A stretch of 64,000 nt of DNA from Aestuariibaculum sediminum (GTDB taxonomy: Bacteria; Bacteroidota; Bacteroidia; Flavobacteriales; Flavobacteriaceae): the NCBI RefSeq assembly GCF_014596945.1, contig NZ_JACVXB010000003.1, positions 186,001 to 250,000 of the forward strand. Direction: 5' to 3'. Below are positions 1 through 11,409 of this stretch, piece after piece (positions within the stretch are counted from its first letter, which is position 1; each line of letters opens with the position of its first letter). A program made the translations under genes and the position numbers. Below the pieces are notes generated by a model. That model was given only the letters and a program-made list of their open reading frames with translations. It was not told the DNA's origin and did no database searches.

Positions 1-250
1 TAATATAATTGAGTAATGCCTTTTTTCTTTCGCCTTGTGAAGAAAATTCAAGGCTATTACCTGAAACTGTTTGTACGTTACACGAGCCATGTAATCGTTC
101 TTCTTTAATGTATTTATTAATACTTATTTCTGAAAACAAAGCACCTTTTAAATGAGACCATGTACCTAACTTGGTTTCGTTTTGAATACAATCAATAAGA
201 TGTTCTTTATTAACTTTATTAGAAATGCAAATCGCTAAATGCTCATTCAA
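1..250 (-). CDS. ABC-type ATPase-like protein, partial (3' end off window)
   Basis: The reverse strand is open from a TTG at 248-250 to the left edge, giving about 83 residues. An in-frame stop lies a few codons upstream of that TTG, so the true start must be near it. The fragment reads NEHLAICISNKVNKE near its start and ends with a stretch like FSSQGERKKALL, which resembles the ABC ATPase signature (LSGGQ-type). No Walker A (GxxGxGKS) motif is seen in the first 83 residues, although in ordinary ABC ATPases it would precede the signature. The family is therefore a guess based on the signature-like segment alone; a degenerate or half-site ATPase is possible. It lies 22 nt downstream of the BadF-type kinase gene on the same strand and could be co-transcribed with it. 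Confidence 0.5.
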   Translation of the reverse strand, partial: MNEHLAICISNKVNKEHLIDCIQNETKLGTWSHLKGALFSEISINKYIKEERLHGSCNVQTVSGNSLEFSSQGERKKALLNYI

Positions 251-272
251 AAGGTGTCTGTTTTTCTAAGTA

Positions 273-1136
273 TTATTTTAAGTTTTTTACATGGAACTCA
301 ACCAACCCTTCTATAGGTCGGCGCTCAAAATTACCAACGGTGAATCCCATTTCTTCGGCAACTTCTATTATTTGATCTTTAGCAAAATAAGCAATCGAAC
401 CTGCAAAATGCACTGGTACGTTTTTAAGTTCTTCAGCATATTGGAAAATCATAGTATCTGCGAACTGACGAATACCATTTTTTATCAACTCTAAAATATA
501 ATCCGAATCTTTATTTAAAAACATAAATTCAGCAAAATGAGCCAAATAAGCATTTGGGTTCGGTTTTTTGTACAAATTATACTTAATATAATCGGTATCC
601 ATGTTATACTTACTTTCAAAAGCCACTCTTATATTTTCAGGCATTTTGTTGAAATAGTAATCACGAATAAGCTGTTTTCCGTAATAATTACCGGATGCAT
701 CATCCATAATAATATAACCTAAGGAATTTACGCGCTGATGCAACACTTTACCATCAAAATAACTACAATTTGATCCAGTACCTAAAATACAAACCACTGC
801 AGCTTCTGTATCGGTATTAACTGTTGAGAATACGGCTGCCATAGTATCTTCATGAACATGAACTTCAGCATTGACAAAAACCTCTTCTAAAACGCCTTGT
901 ACAACACCTTTTGGTTTTTCTGTTCCACAGCCTGCTCCATAGAAGAACACGTGCGATACCAATTTTCTGTTGGCCTTCAAATCCTCATGGTCTTTAATAA
1001 TGCTTTTCATTTTTTTCTCGGAAATGATTTCAGGGTTAAGTCCCTTTGTACGCATCTTTTCCAGCATTTTATTTCCATCTTTATCTACTGCAATCCAATC
1101 GGATTTTGTAGAACCACTATCAACAATTAAAATCAT
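273..1136 (-). CDS. BadF/BadG-type ATPase, probable N-acetylglucosamine kinase
   Basis: A 287-residue cytoplasmic protein of the ASKHA (sugar kinase/actin/Hsp70) fold. The phosphate-1 motif DSGSTKSDW lies at residues 6-14 and a glycine-rich ATP-binding turn, ILGTGSNCSYF, near residue 120. This is the typical form of the Bacteroidota proteins annotated as N-acetylglucosamine kinase or BadF/BadG/BcrA/BcrD ATPase. The length is full for that group. The likely role is phosphorylation of an amino sugar so it can enter glycolysis, which suits the adjacent gap and pfkA genes. Substrate specificity cannot be read from sequence. The gap terminator hairpin lies directly upstream, so the gene probably relies on read-through or its own weak promoter. 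Confidence 0.8.
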   Translation of the reverse strand: MILIVDSGSTKSDWIAVDKDGNKMLEKMRTKGLNPEIISEKKMKSIIKDHEDLKANRKLVSHVFFYGAGCGTEKPKGVVQGVLEEVFVNAEVHVHEDTMAAVFSTVNTDTEAAVVCILGTGSNCSYFDGKVLHQRVNSLGYIIMDDASGNYYGKQLIRDYYFNKMPENIRVAFESKYNMDTDYIKYNLYKKPNPNAYLAHFAEFMFLNKDSDYILELIKNGIRQFADTMIFQYAEELKNVPVHFAGSIAYFAKDQIIEVAEEMGFTVGNFERRPIEGLVEFHVKNLK

Positions 1137-1149
1137 GAGCTACTAATTA

Positions 1150-1194
1150 AAAAACTCCACAGACATTTGCTTTTATTACAATAACCTGTGGAGT
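1150..1194 (-). terminator. Rho-independent terminator after gap
   Basis: ACTCCACAG (1154-1162) pairs perfectly with CTGTGGAGT (1186-1194), giving a 9-bp stem and a 23-nt loop. On the minus strand the stem is followed by a run of T (TTTTT, 1149-1153). It lies between the gap stop codon and the start of the BadF-type kinase gene. Confidence 0.65.
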
Positions 1195-1220
1195 GTTTAT
1201 ACTTTTAAAAATCTATTAAA

Positions 1221-3226
<2,006 letters not shown>

Positions 3227-3385
3227 AAATTTTCTTATATATGAAAGTAAAATTAGTAAAGAAAAACCATATATCTATGGCATTCATTGCATTTTAATGA
3301 GGCTTTTAAAACTACAACGTTTTAGTTAATAAAAAAAACAATTAATAGCTGAAAAAATGTGATTTCCGAAATGCAAAATCAACAA

Positions 3386-6300
3386 TTATTGGTCTTTAGC
3401 GGTCTTCATCTTAATAAATTCGGGAATTGCCGAAGTTTCAATAACTTGAGTGGTATCATTAAAAACCGGATCAGGTTTTTCGGATTTCTTGAAAAGATTT
3501 CTAATTAACTCTTTAAATGTATCAAAATCGACACTGTAAGAGGCTCCAATACCTTGGGTGTAGCCTATACCTTCTCCAAAGTTTCTTATGCTATTTTCGC
3601 GATTAAAAACTGTTGCTGTGAGCGTACCTTCTTCGTTAAGTAAAAAGTCTATTTGCACATCCCCGGCGATGACTGTTTCTGAAGCACCTGCTCCACCCAC
3701 AGGTACACCAACTTTACCATTAATAAGGACACGATCGGTAATTTTAGTTTGTAGTGTTACCCCAAAGCGGTCACCCGTTTGATAATCGGGACGATTGGCT
3801 CCGGCTTCATAATTCAATCCGATATTAACTTTACCATCGCCGCCTGAAAAAATACCATTAATAATACCGTTAAGCCTGTCGGCAATTGTACCAGAAAAGT
3901 TAAGTTCGTTTAAACCTCTGGAAAATGATCCTGTAGATATTAAATACAGGGCCTGATTTTGTCTGTCGTCTGGAGATTCTAAACTGTATTGAAGTTCGGA
4001 TTTTATCGTTGAATTTACGTTTGGAAATTTAAAGCTAAATTCTGGTGTAGGCTGCGTAAGTTCTCCTTTTAAATCGATATACAGCTCTACTGGAATACTT
4101 CGGTTTATAGGATTTTCCAGTAAAGGCGACGGATTGGTTTGCTCTTTTAGCACCGCTTGCATATTCAATTCGGCGTCAAGTGGATCGCCTTCCCAATTAA
4201 TTGTTCCTCCCGGCTGAACTATAAATTGCTTTTGAATTAAACCGCCATATGCGAAATTATAAACACCTTCAAAAACCGAGAAATCACCCCACATATTAAA
4301 TTTCCCGTTAGTGTTTATTTCAACTAATAAACCGCCACGTCCTCTCCCTTTTAATGAATGTCCAGAATCCTTATCGATAATAATTTCTAGTTCGGCATCT
4401 TCGGTTACATCGAGATCAAAGTCGAGTTCCAGTCCTTCAATTTCATTAAATACAATCTCTTTTCCACTTCTTCTGGCGTCTTTTTCTTCCTTTGTTAGGA
4501 AATGTATGTAGGTATTATCTCCAAACGACTCTGTATCACTTAAGGGTATTTTGAAAACCGTTCCTGGTTTTGTTTCTCCCAAAACACTAACTACCAACTG
4601 TTCTGTTGGTCCTTTTAACGTAGCATATCCGCCCATAAAACCGGTACCATAATACAAAGCATCTTCAGTTTCAGGCGTGTCCAGTACCAGTAAATTTGGT
4701 GTTCTAATATCTAAATCGAGATTCCATTTAGAAAAATTAACATGACTAACCGCTCCATTTAACTGTCCCTTGGATTTGTACTTACTGTCTGTAAGCTGTA
4801 TTTTATTAAAGAAAAACGTTTGATCTTTTAAGGATACGGAAGAATTTTGTGCAAAATCGTAATCTACATTTAAATAAGGCACCCCTAATCCAGCATCATT
4901 CAAGACCATGTCTCCATTAATATCTGGCTTATTTAAGTTTCCTTCTACCTTGACTACACCAGTTGCCAATCCTCTTATGTTTGAAAGTACATCTTGCAAT
5001 AATGGATTTAAAGGCTGCAAATTAAACGCATTAAACTCTAAATCGACATCGATACTCGAGGCTTTACCCAATACATTTATATCTCCTATAGCCCTAAACG
5101 ATTTTTTTTCATCGTCCTTTATAGCAATATTAACATTATAATTTGTCAAATTTTCATTTCCTGTAATGGAAGCATCAAACGATCCTAAATCGAATTTATT
5201 AACTCTAAAATCATTAATTACAATGGTTGAATTTGGTAAATAACTACCATTTTGTTGCAATATATCTAACTTTCCATTAACCCGACCTTCGAGCGCCAAA
5301 CTATCAATATCAGGAATAATTTTTGCCAGACTCACATTATCAAAATTAAGCTTTATATCCTTTTGGGTTGAGTCTTTAACAAAGCCTGAAAGCCGTACTT
5401 CTTCATTTCCATGACTGACTACGAAACGATCAATATCGAAAGCTGAAATGTCTTTATCGAACGACAATTTATTATTTCTATCGTTGTTTTCGTTAATATA
5501 CCAGGTATAATCCTTTACAGTAAAATCTGATTTTTTAAACCCTACTACCGACTTATTTTCTTCGTTTATGGTATGATAAAAACTTAAATTAAAAATATCC
5601 TTATTCCGTTTACCACCTTGAAACTCCGTTCGCATGAATAAAGTATCATTTACAGTAACATTAATTAAACTGAATTTAGAAACATCGTAATACTTGGTAT
5701 TCAAACTATCGGCTTCAATGTAGGTATTAAAAAGCGGGTTACTGTTATCTACTTGCAGTTCGATATTATTCACAAAATAATCGAGAAGCTTGATTTCGGG
5801 CGATTTAAATGTTAGTCTAAACTGATTCTCATCACTCTCAACCCTTCCGCGAATAAATGTATTTTTGCCCAGTTCTATTTCAGGATAAAACACCTCTATA
5901 ATTTTGTTATAAATTTTAAAATTAAAATCGATACTTTGATCGCTCGATACTTTATGTGGTTCGTAATTGGTATAAATATGCCCTAACGAGTTCTGAAACA
6001 GTTTTTTTAAATCTCTAAACTTAAATCTTCCTTTTAATTCGCCTTCAACTATATCGGGTGAGTTTATCCCAATATATCGCGTACTATTTTCAAACCTTGA
6101 AAATATTTCAAACTTATCAAAGGTATAGGTGTCGTTTTGGTTTTTATACGAAGTATTTTCGAATACGACTCTACCGTAGGCGTCGTCATAACTACTCGCA
6201 TTCATATTCATTTTTACACGACTTCTAAAGATGGAGATACTATCTTTTTTAACGAAATTTAGAACATTTAAATTAGCATAACCTACATTGGCCTCAAAAT

Positions 6301-7783
6301 CATATTTACTTATGTTTTCTGAAAAATCCACCAAGCCTAAAAAATTCATTTTCAAGTTATCGTCGGTTGAAATAAAATTTCCATCAAAAATTTTATTTCG
6401 CACATTACCAGCAACCTTTATTCCTTTATAATTGTAATTGTTGTATAGGACCTCATAGACGTCACCTTTAACTTGCGTATTAATTGTTTCAGTGATAAAC
6501 CCTTTTCCCTGTACATCGAAATTTAAGGAAGCCTCTCCTATTTTTGGCGATTCTAAAAAGGTTCCAAAATCAAATTTTTCGAAAATCACCTTTCCCTTGT
6601 AGGACGCATTATCAATATCATTAATCGTAGTAATTTTTAAGTCTGAATTTACCAGACCTAATTCGGTATCGATAATGACATCTGCAATTACTGTAGATGT
6701 TGTAACCTGTGAATTTCCAATAATTGTAAACTTACCAAGTCTTTCGAAAGAAGACGGAATCGATTCACCCAGAATATTAGGCAATAACCCCTTTAAATCG
6801 CCATACGTAGAAGTTAAATTTGACAAATTGGCGTTCATGTAAAAGTCATCATCTTCTTTACTAAATAGATTCTTAAAATTTATGTTGCCATAGATACGTG
6901 AATTTCTACTGGTTGTTAACCGTAGATTCTTTGTTTGTAAATCATTTAAGGTTCCTGATAAATCCACACTGAATAATGCTTCTTGACCTTTTCCAAATTC
7001 ATCGTAGAAGGTATTTAATTCATCTAATAAAACCGAAGAATCATTAAAACTAGCTGTAACCGAAACCTTATCTGTAAAATACTGAAGGTCTTCTCGGAGG
7101 TAATCAAATTTTAAATCCCCCTTTAACCTCGAATTAGGTGTTTTTATATCGAGGTTAGCGAAAGTCATATTGGTTAATGTATACGAAAAATTAGTGGTTA
7201 AATTCTTAACAACTACCCCCCGACTGTCTTTAAAATTTAAAGTGTTAATACGCGCACTTACATCACTACCATTAATCAAAAAATTAGTAGCATTAATATT
7301 TAAATCTTTAAACTCTAAAACTTTAGCCGTTTCATTATTTTCATTTAATAGCCTAAAAACTCCGTTGTAAATGGATACATCGCTGGAAGACATTAAAAAA
7401 TTACTCTTTTCGGTTCTTGGATTATCATCTTCAAATCTTCTTACAAAAACATCTAAATTTGTTTCGGGTTCATCTTTATAAGTTACAATATTAAACACCA
7501 AACCTTCCAAATCGATATCACCAAACGCTAGTTTCCCATTTACAAGATTTTTAAAACTAATAATAGATGAATTCAATTCAGATACACTAATTAATGTGTC
7601 CTGCTTATAATCCTGAATATAAATATCTTTCAATTCAATATCGCCGTTAATCTGCATACTTACGCGATCAATATTGATATTCGTTTTAAACTCTTCATTT
7701 AATTTTTTTGTCGCATAATTACCAAGTTGGGTTTGCACAAATGGAATAGTAAGCACCAGTATTAATATGATGAACATCAGCAC
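3386..7783 (-). CDS. tamB: Translocation and assembly module TamB-like protein (DUF490)
   Basis: A very long protein (about 1465 residues) with one N-terminal membrane anchor and a long, beta-rich body of repeating amphipathic strands. It ends in the TamB/DUF490 domain, with recognisable segments such as GGLIQKQFIVQPGGTINWEGDP and a final portion SIRNFGEGIGYTQGIGASYS. TamB-family proteins span the periplasm and support outer-membrane protein or lipid transport. The 7783 start is a GTG that falls inside the membrane anchor. In-frame codons extend upstream and encode IKKVLKIILKLLALF, a normal charged-plus-hydrophobic N-terminus, back to an ATT at 7826-7828. An in-frame TAG follows three codons further out, with no ATG, GTG or TTG between. 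The real start is therefore probably the ATT at 7828. The gene is divergent from tsaD across about 200 bp. Confidence 0.88.
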   Translation of the reverse strand: MLMFIILILVLTIPFVQTQLGNYATKKLNEEFKTNINIDRVSMQINGDIELKDIYIQDYKQDTLISVSELNSSIISFKNLVNGKLAFGDIDLEGLVFNIVTYKDEPETNLDVFVRRFEDDNPRTEKSNFLMSSSDVSIYNGVFRLLNENNETAKVLEFKDLNINATNFLINGSDVSARINTLNFKDSRGVVVKNLTTNFSYTLTNMTFANLDIKTPNSRLKGDLKFDYLREDLQYFTDKVSVTASFNDSSVLLDELNTFYDEFGKGQEALFSVDLSGTLNDLQTKNLRLTTSRNSRIYGNINFKNLFSKEDDDFYMNANLSNLTSTYGDLKGLLPNILGESIPSSFERLGKFTIIGNSQVTTSTVIADVIIDTELGLVNSDLKITTINDIDNASYKGKVIFEKFDFGTFLESPKIGEASLNFDVQGKGFITETINTQVKGDVYEVLYNNYNYKGIKVAGNVRNKIFDGNFISTDDNLKMNFLGLVDFSENISKYDFEANVGYANLNVLNFVKKDSISIFRSRVKMNMNASSYDDAYGRVVFENTSYKNQNDTYTFDKFEIFSRFENSTRYIGINSPDIVEGELKGRFKFRDLKKLFQNSLGHIYTNYEPHKVSSDQSIDFNFKIYNKIIEVFYPEIELGKNTFIRGRVESDENQFRLTFKSPEIKLLDYFVNNIELQVDNSNPLFNTYIEADSLNTKYYDVSKFSLINVTVNDTLFMRTEFQGGKRNKDIFNLSFYHTINEENKSVVGFKKSDFTVKDYTWYINENNDRNNKLSFDKDISAFDIDRFVVSHGNEEVRLSGFVKDSTQKDIKLNFDNVSLAKIIPDIDSLALEGRVNGKLDILQQNGSYLPNSTIVINDFRVNKFDLGSFDASITGNENLTNYNVNIAIKDDEKKSFRAIGDINVLGKASSIDVDLEFNAFNLQPLNPLLQDVLSNIRGLATGVVKVEGNLNKPDINGDMVLNDAGLGVPYLNVDYDFAQNSSVSLKDQTFFFNKIQLTDSKYKSKGQLNGAVSHVNFSKWNLDLDIRTPNLLVLDTPETEDALYYGTGFMGGYATLKGPTEQLVVSVLGETKPGTVFKIPLSDTESFGDNTYIHFLTKEEKDARRSGKEIVFNEIEGLELDFDLDVTEDAELEIIIDKDSGHSLKGRGRGGLLVEINTNGKFNMWGDFSVFEGVYNFAYGGLIQKQFIVQPGGTINWEGDPLDAELNMQAVLKEQTNPSPLLENPINRSIPVELYIDLKGELTQPTPEFSFKFPNVNSTIKSELQYSLESPDDRQNQALYLISTGSFSRGLNELNFSGTIADRLNGIINGIFSGGDGKVNIGLNYEAGANRPDYQTGDRFGVTLQTKITDRVLINGKVGVPVGGAGASETVIAGDVQIDFLLNEEGTLTATVFNRENSIRNFGEGIGYTQGIGASYSVDFDTFKELIRNLFKKSEKPDPVFNDTTQVIETSAIPEFIKMKTAKDQ

Positions 7784-8011
7784 AAAAAGTGCTAAAAGCT
7801 TAAGTATTATTTTGAGGACTTTTTTAATATGCGTCTAAATTAAAAATTTGCAAACAACCACCTGTTTTATCAATTTAAAGAAAACATAATAACTTGTTTT
7901 ACATTTCTATTAATAAAATAATTAAGTAGTTTTGTAATTACGATAAAACAAATAATTTCAGATTGTTTATTTGTTTTCAAAATTAACAATTATTATGCCT
8001 AATTCTTATTA

Positions 8012-9034
8012 ATGGCTACACAAAATATTTACATTCTTGGGATTGAGTCTTCATGCGACGACACGGCTGCTGCCGTTATGCATAATGGTCGCATTTTAAG
8101 TAACGTTATTGCTAATCAAAAAATACACGAAGAATACGGTGGTGTTGTTCCCGAATTGGCTTCCAGAGCGCATCAGCAAAATATTGTTCCTGTGGTACAT
8201 CAAGCTTTAAAAAAAGCAGGTATTACTAAAGAACAATTGCATGCTATCGCTTTTACTAAAGGTCCCGGCTTAATGGGGTCACTATTGGTGGGTACTTCGT
8301 TTGCTAAATCCTTAGCTTATGGTTTAAACATCCCTTTAATAGATGTAAACCATATGCAAGGGCATATTTTAGCGCACTTTATAGATGAAGAAGGATTCGA
8401 TAAGCCGCCTTTTCCGTTTTTAGCTATGACTATTTCCGGAGGACATACGCAAATTGTTCGTTGCGACAGTTATTTTGAGATGACGGTAATTGGAGAAACC
8501 ATTGATGATGCCGTTGGTGAAGCTTTTGATAAAAGTGGAAAAATTCTAGGTTTGGGTTACCCTGCTGGCCCCGAAATAGACAAACGTGCCAAATTAGGAA
8601 ATCCTCAGGCATTTAAGTTTACAAAACCAAAAGTGGATGGCTTAAATTTTAGTTTTTCTGGATTGAAAACAGCCATTTTATACTTCATTCAAAATGAGAC
8701 TAAAAAAAATTCAAATTTTGTTGAAGAAAACTTAAATGATATTTGTGCTTCCATTCAATACACCATTATTGGCATTTTAATTGATAAACTCAAAAAAGCT
8801 TCCAAAGAAACAGGCATCAAGCACATTGCCATTGGTGGCGGTGTATCAGCCAATTCAGGAATTCGACAAGCTTTAAAAGATGGTGAAAAAAAATTCGGAT
8901 GGACTACTTATGTTCCTAAATTTGAATTCACTACCGATAATGCCGCGATGATTGCAATTGTTGGACATTTAAAATATTTAGAAAACGAATTTGCCGACCA
9001 AAGCGTAGCTGCTTCAGCAAGACTAAAAATTTAA
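8012..9034 (+). CDS. tsaD: tRNA N6-adenosine threonylcarbamoyltransferase
   Basis: A 340-residue cytosolic enzyme that transfers the threonylcarbamoyl group to A37 of ANN-decoding tRNAs. The N-terminal ASKHA motif LGIESSCDDTAAAV is intact. The metal-binding HxxxH (His114 and His118 in NHMQGHILAH) and the glycine-rich segments SGGHTQ and GGGVSAN are also present. Length is standard for bacterial TsaD. The start ATG at 8012 follows an AT-rich leader. The rsmE gene begins 3 nt after the stop, so they are co-transcribed. The tsaD-rsmE-DUF4159 order is common in Flavobacteriaceae. Confidence 0.97.
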   Translation: MATQNIYILGIESSCDDTAAAVMHNGRILSNVIANQKIHEEYGGVVPELASRAHQQNIVPVVHQALKKAGITKEQLHAIAFTKGPGLMGSLLVGTSFAKSLAYGLNIPLIDVNHMQGHILAHFIDEEGFDKPPFPFLAMTISGGHTQIVRCDSYFEMTVIGETIDDAVGEAFDKSGKILGLGYPAGPEIDKRAKLGNPQAFKFTKPKVDGLNFSFSGLKTAILYFIQNETKKNSNFVEENLNDICASIQYTIIGILIDKLKKASKETGIKHIAIGGGVSANSGIRQALKDGEKKFGWTTYVPKFEFTTDNAAMIAIVGHLKYLENEFADQSVAASARLKI

Positions 9035-9037
9035 GTC

Positions 9038-9748
9038 ATGCAATTATTTTACAACCCCAATATTTCTGAAGACAGCACCCAATTTACTTTCGATAAAGAA
9101 GAAAGTAAACACATTATAAAAGTGTTGCGCAAACGCATAGGAGACCTTTTACATATTACAAACGGTAAAGGCTGGTTATTTACCGCCAAAATTACCGTTG
9201 CCGACATTAAGAATTGTGTGGTTACGGTAACATCAAAAGAGCTACAAGCCAAACGACCTTGCCATTTACATTTAGCAGTAGCTCCTACAAAAATGAACGA
9301 TCGTTACGAGTGGTTTTTAGAAAAAGCTACCGAAATTGGCATAGAAAGTATTACCCCAGTTTTTTGCGATCATAGTGAACGGAAAGTAATAAAAGCTGAT
9401 AGATTTGAAAAAATTCTGCAATCGGCTATGAAACAATCGCTAAACTGTTACCTGCCGAAACTTCATGAGGCAACAACATTTAAAGAATTTATTAATCAAG
9501 AAATTAATGGGGATTTATTTATCGCACATTGCGAAGAAACCGATAGAAAATCTTTGAAAAAAGAATTGAAACGCAAAACAAATACCACCATATTAATTGG
9601 TCCGGAAGGCGATTTTAGTTCAAATGAAATTGAAATGGCTATGGCTAAAAACTTTATTCCTGTAACTTTGGGTGACACGCGTTTGAGAACAGAAACCGCC
9701 GCCATTGTAGCTTGCCACAGTGTTGCTTTTATAAATGAAAATGTCTAA
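9038..9748 (+). CDS. rsmE: 16S rRNA (uracil1498-N3)-methyltransferase
   Basis: A 236-residue SPOUT-class methyltransferase that methylates U1498 of 16S rRNA with S-adenosylmethionine. The N-terminal PUA-like part contains KHIIKVLRKRIGD. The knotted C-terminal SPOUT domain shows the SAM-binding motifs GPEGDFSSNEIEMA and LGDTRLRTETAA. Length matches the family. It lies 3 nt after tsaD, and its last 14 nt overlap the start region of the DUF4159 gene, which suggests translational coupling. Confidence 0.95.
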   Translation: MQLFYNPNISEDSTQFTFDKEESKHIIKVLRKRIGDLLHITNGKGWLFTAKITVADIKNCVVTVTSKELQAKRPCHLHLAVAPTKMNDRYEWFLEKATEIGIESITPVFCDHSERKVIKADRFEKILQSAMKQSLNCYLPKLHEATTFKEFINQEINGDLFIAHCEETDRKSLKKELKRKTNTTILIGPEGDFSSNEIEMAMAKNFIPVTLGDTRLRTETAAIVACHSVAFINENV

Positions 9749-10400
9749 AAAATTACGTATGAAACAGCTTGCTTCGGTTACTTTTTTACTTTTCACGTTT
9801 TTTAATTTCGCCCAAGAACTGGCATTTGTAAAATATAAAGGTGGTGGCGATTGGTATGCAAACCCCACATCATTACCTAATTTAATTTCTTTTTGCAACC
9901 AAAACATAAACACGCGTATTAATCCAAAAGTGCAAACCGTAGAAGTAGACAGCCCCGATTTATTTCAATTTCCCTTTGTACATATAACCGGCCATGGCAA
10001 TGTATTTTTTAGTGACGCCGACGCTGAAAATCTTAAAAATTATCTCATCTCTGGTGGTTTTCTACACATAGATGATAATTACGGAATGCAGCCTTATATA
10101 ACCAAAGAGCTCAAAAAAGTTTTCCCTGATAAAGCGCTCGTTGAATTACCAGCGAATCATGAGATTTATAACAGCGTTTATCCTTTTCAAGATGGCTTAC
10201 CAAAAATTCATGAACACGATGGTAAAAGACCTCAAGCTTTTGGAATGTTTCACGAAGACCGACTTATCCTATTGTTTACTTTTGAAAGTGATTTAGGTGA
10301 TGGCTGGGAAGACCCCGAAGTACATAACGACCCTGAAAATGTGCGACTAAAAGCGTTAAGGATGGGAGCGAATATTATAAAGTATGTTTTTGAGCATTAA
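9735..10400 (+). CDS. DUF4159 domain-containing exported protein
   Basis: A 221-residue protein with a signal peptide (MKQLASVTFLLFTFFNFAQ) followed by one DUF4159 domain. Characteristic segments are YKGGGDWYANPTSLPNL, HITGHGNVFFSD and GGFLHIDDNYGM. The domain resembles a glutamine-amidotransferase-like Rossmann fold, but no function is established. Three in-frame ATGs (9735, 9741, 9759) are possible starts. The one at 9759 gives the cleanest signal peptide; the first overlaps rsmE by 14 nt. Expected location is periplasm or outer membrane. It is co-transcribed with tsaD and rsmE. Confidence 0.85.
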   Translation: MKMSKKLRMKQLASVTFLLFTFFNFAQELAFVKYKGGGDWYANPTSLPNLISFCNQNINTRINPKVQTVEVDSPDLFQFPFVHITGHGNVFFSDADAENLKNYLISGGFLHIDDNYGMQPYITKELKKVFPDKALVELPANHEIYNSVYPFQDGLPKIHEHDGKRPQAFGMFHEDRLILLFTFESDLGDGWEDPEVHNDPENVRLKALRMGANIIKYVFEH

Positions 10401-10415
10401 CCTTTCAATTTTAAG

Positions 10416-10601
10416 ATGAATGGACTTATTGAAATGTTAATCGACCTGTTTTTTGACTATAAAGAAGCAAACATATGGAAAAGTGTCTTCTATTTAATTT
10501 TGAAGCTAATAGTACTGATTGTCGTTTTTTCTATAATTTATGCTGCTTTTATTGAAATGAAAACTGTAGATTTAAGTCGTTACAAACAATTATTGGATTA
10601 A
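10416..10601 (+). CDS. Small single-span membrane protein, unknown function
   Basis: A 61-residue reading frame with an ATG start 15 nt after the DUF4159 stop, on the same strand. It contains one clear hydrophobic helix (roughly residues 22-46, rich in L, I, V and F) flanked by charged ends. I do not recognise a family. Tight spacing to the upstream gene and a sensible transmembrane segment support it as real; conservation was not tested. The 199 bp that follow hold no gene I can see. Confidence 0.5.
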   Translation: MNGLIEMLIDLFFDYKEANIWKSVFYLILKLIVLIVVFSIIYAAFIEMKTVDLSRYKQLLD

Positions 10602-10800
10602 TTTAATTTTCATCAGTTTCAATGAATTTTGCGAGTGAAATTTGTTTCAAAATCAAGAAAATTCAAAGCAAATATGCACTTGTAGTAACAAAATTCTTTT
10701 TCAAATTTTAATCAAAAGTGAGGTTTAGATTCAGAAGTAATGTTCATATAATTCAAATTTCAACTATTAACCTATACCTAATAACTTTTAGCATAGAAAA

Positions 10801-11301
10801 ATGCAACTCACACATTATACTTCAAATTTTAAAACACAAAAATTTCCTATTACAGTAATTAGTGACCAGGTAACTAATGCGCCTAATATTGGAAGTCTAT
10901 TTAGAATTTGCGACGCTTTCGGAGTTCAGAAACTCATACTTTGCGGTGAAGGGATTAACTTAGGAAGAAAAACAGCTAAAACCTCAAGAGCTACCGAAAA
11001 AGTAGTCGAATATGCTATTTGTAAATCGGCGTTACATGAAGTTAAACTACTCAAGGAAGAAGGGGTTTCTATAATAGCTTTAGAAATCACCGAAAATAGT
11101 CATCCCATTCACAAATTTAATTTCCCGTTTAATCACCCCCTAGCGTTAGTTATCGGTGATGAAAACTTTGGTATCTCTGAATCTATATTAAACATTGCCG
11201 ATGCTGTTATACATATAGATATGTTCGGGCAAAACACGAGTATGAATGTCGTTCAGGCTACAAACATTGCCTTATATGAAATCACCAAACAACTCAGGTA
11301 A
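10801..11301 (+). CDS. SpoU/TrmH-family RNA 2'-O-methyltransferase
   Basis: A 166-residue single-domain SPOUT protein predicted to methylate a ribose 2'-OH in tRNA or rRNA using S-adenosylmethionine. All three SpoU motifs are visible: NAPNIGSLFRICDAFGV (residues 27-43), LVIGDENFGIS (near residue 118) and IDMFGQNTSMNVVQATNIAL (near residue 140). There is no extra N-terminal RNA-binding domain, so it resembles the minimal TrmL/TrmH type. The exact target nucleotide cannot be told. The gene stands alone, with 199 bp upstream and about 108 bp before the GH95 start. Confidence 0.88.
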   Translation: MQLTHYTSNFKTQKFPITVISDQVTNAPNIGSLFRICDAFGVQKLILCGEGINLGRKTAKTSRATEKVVEYAICKSALHEVKLLKEEGVSIIALEITENSHPIHKFNFPFNHPLALVIGDENFGISESILNIADAVIHIDMFGQNTSMNVVQATNIALYEITKQLR

Positions 11302-11409
11302 TCGATGATTTTTTAATTTAACCACTGTTAAAAAACGAATAATCCCCCCTATTTTTAGGTATTTTTGATCTTCTTTGTAAACCAATTACTTTTTAAACAA
11401 CAAACTAAA

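Noticed and set aside
883-1130. Small ORFs antisense to the BadF-type kinase, and many similar antisense frames over long genes
   Set aside because: They lie opposite strong, conserved coding sequence and have no recognisable motif or spacing.
11365-11409. TTG start for the GH95 gene
   Set aside because: The ATG at 11410 gives a clean signal peptide; the added 15 residues disrupt it.
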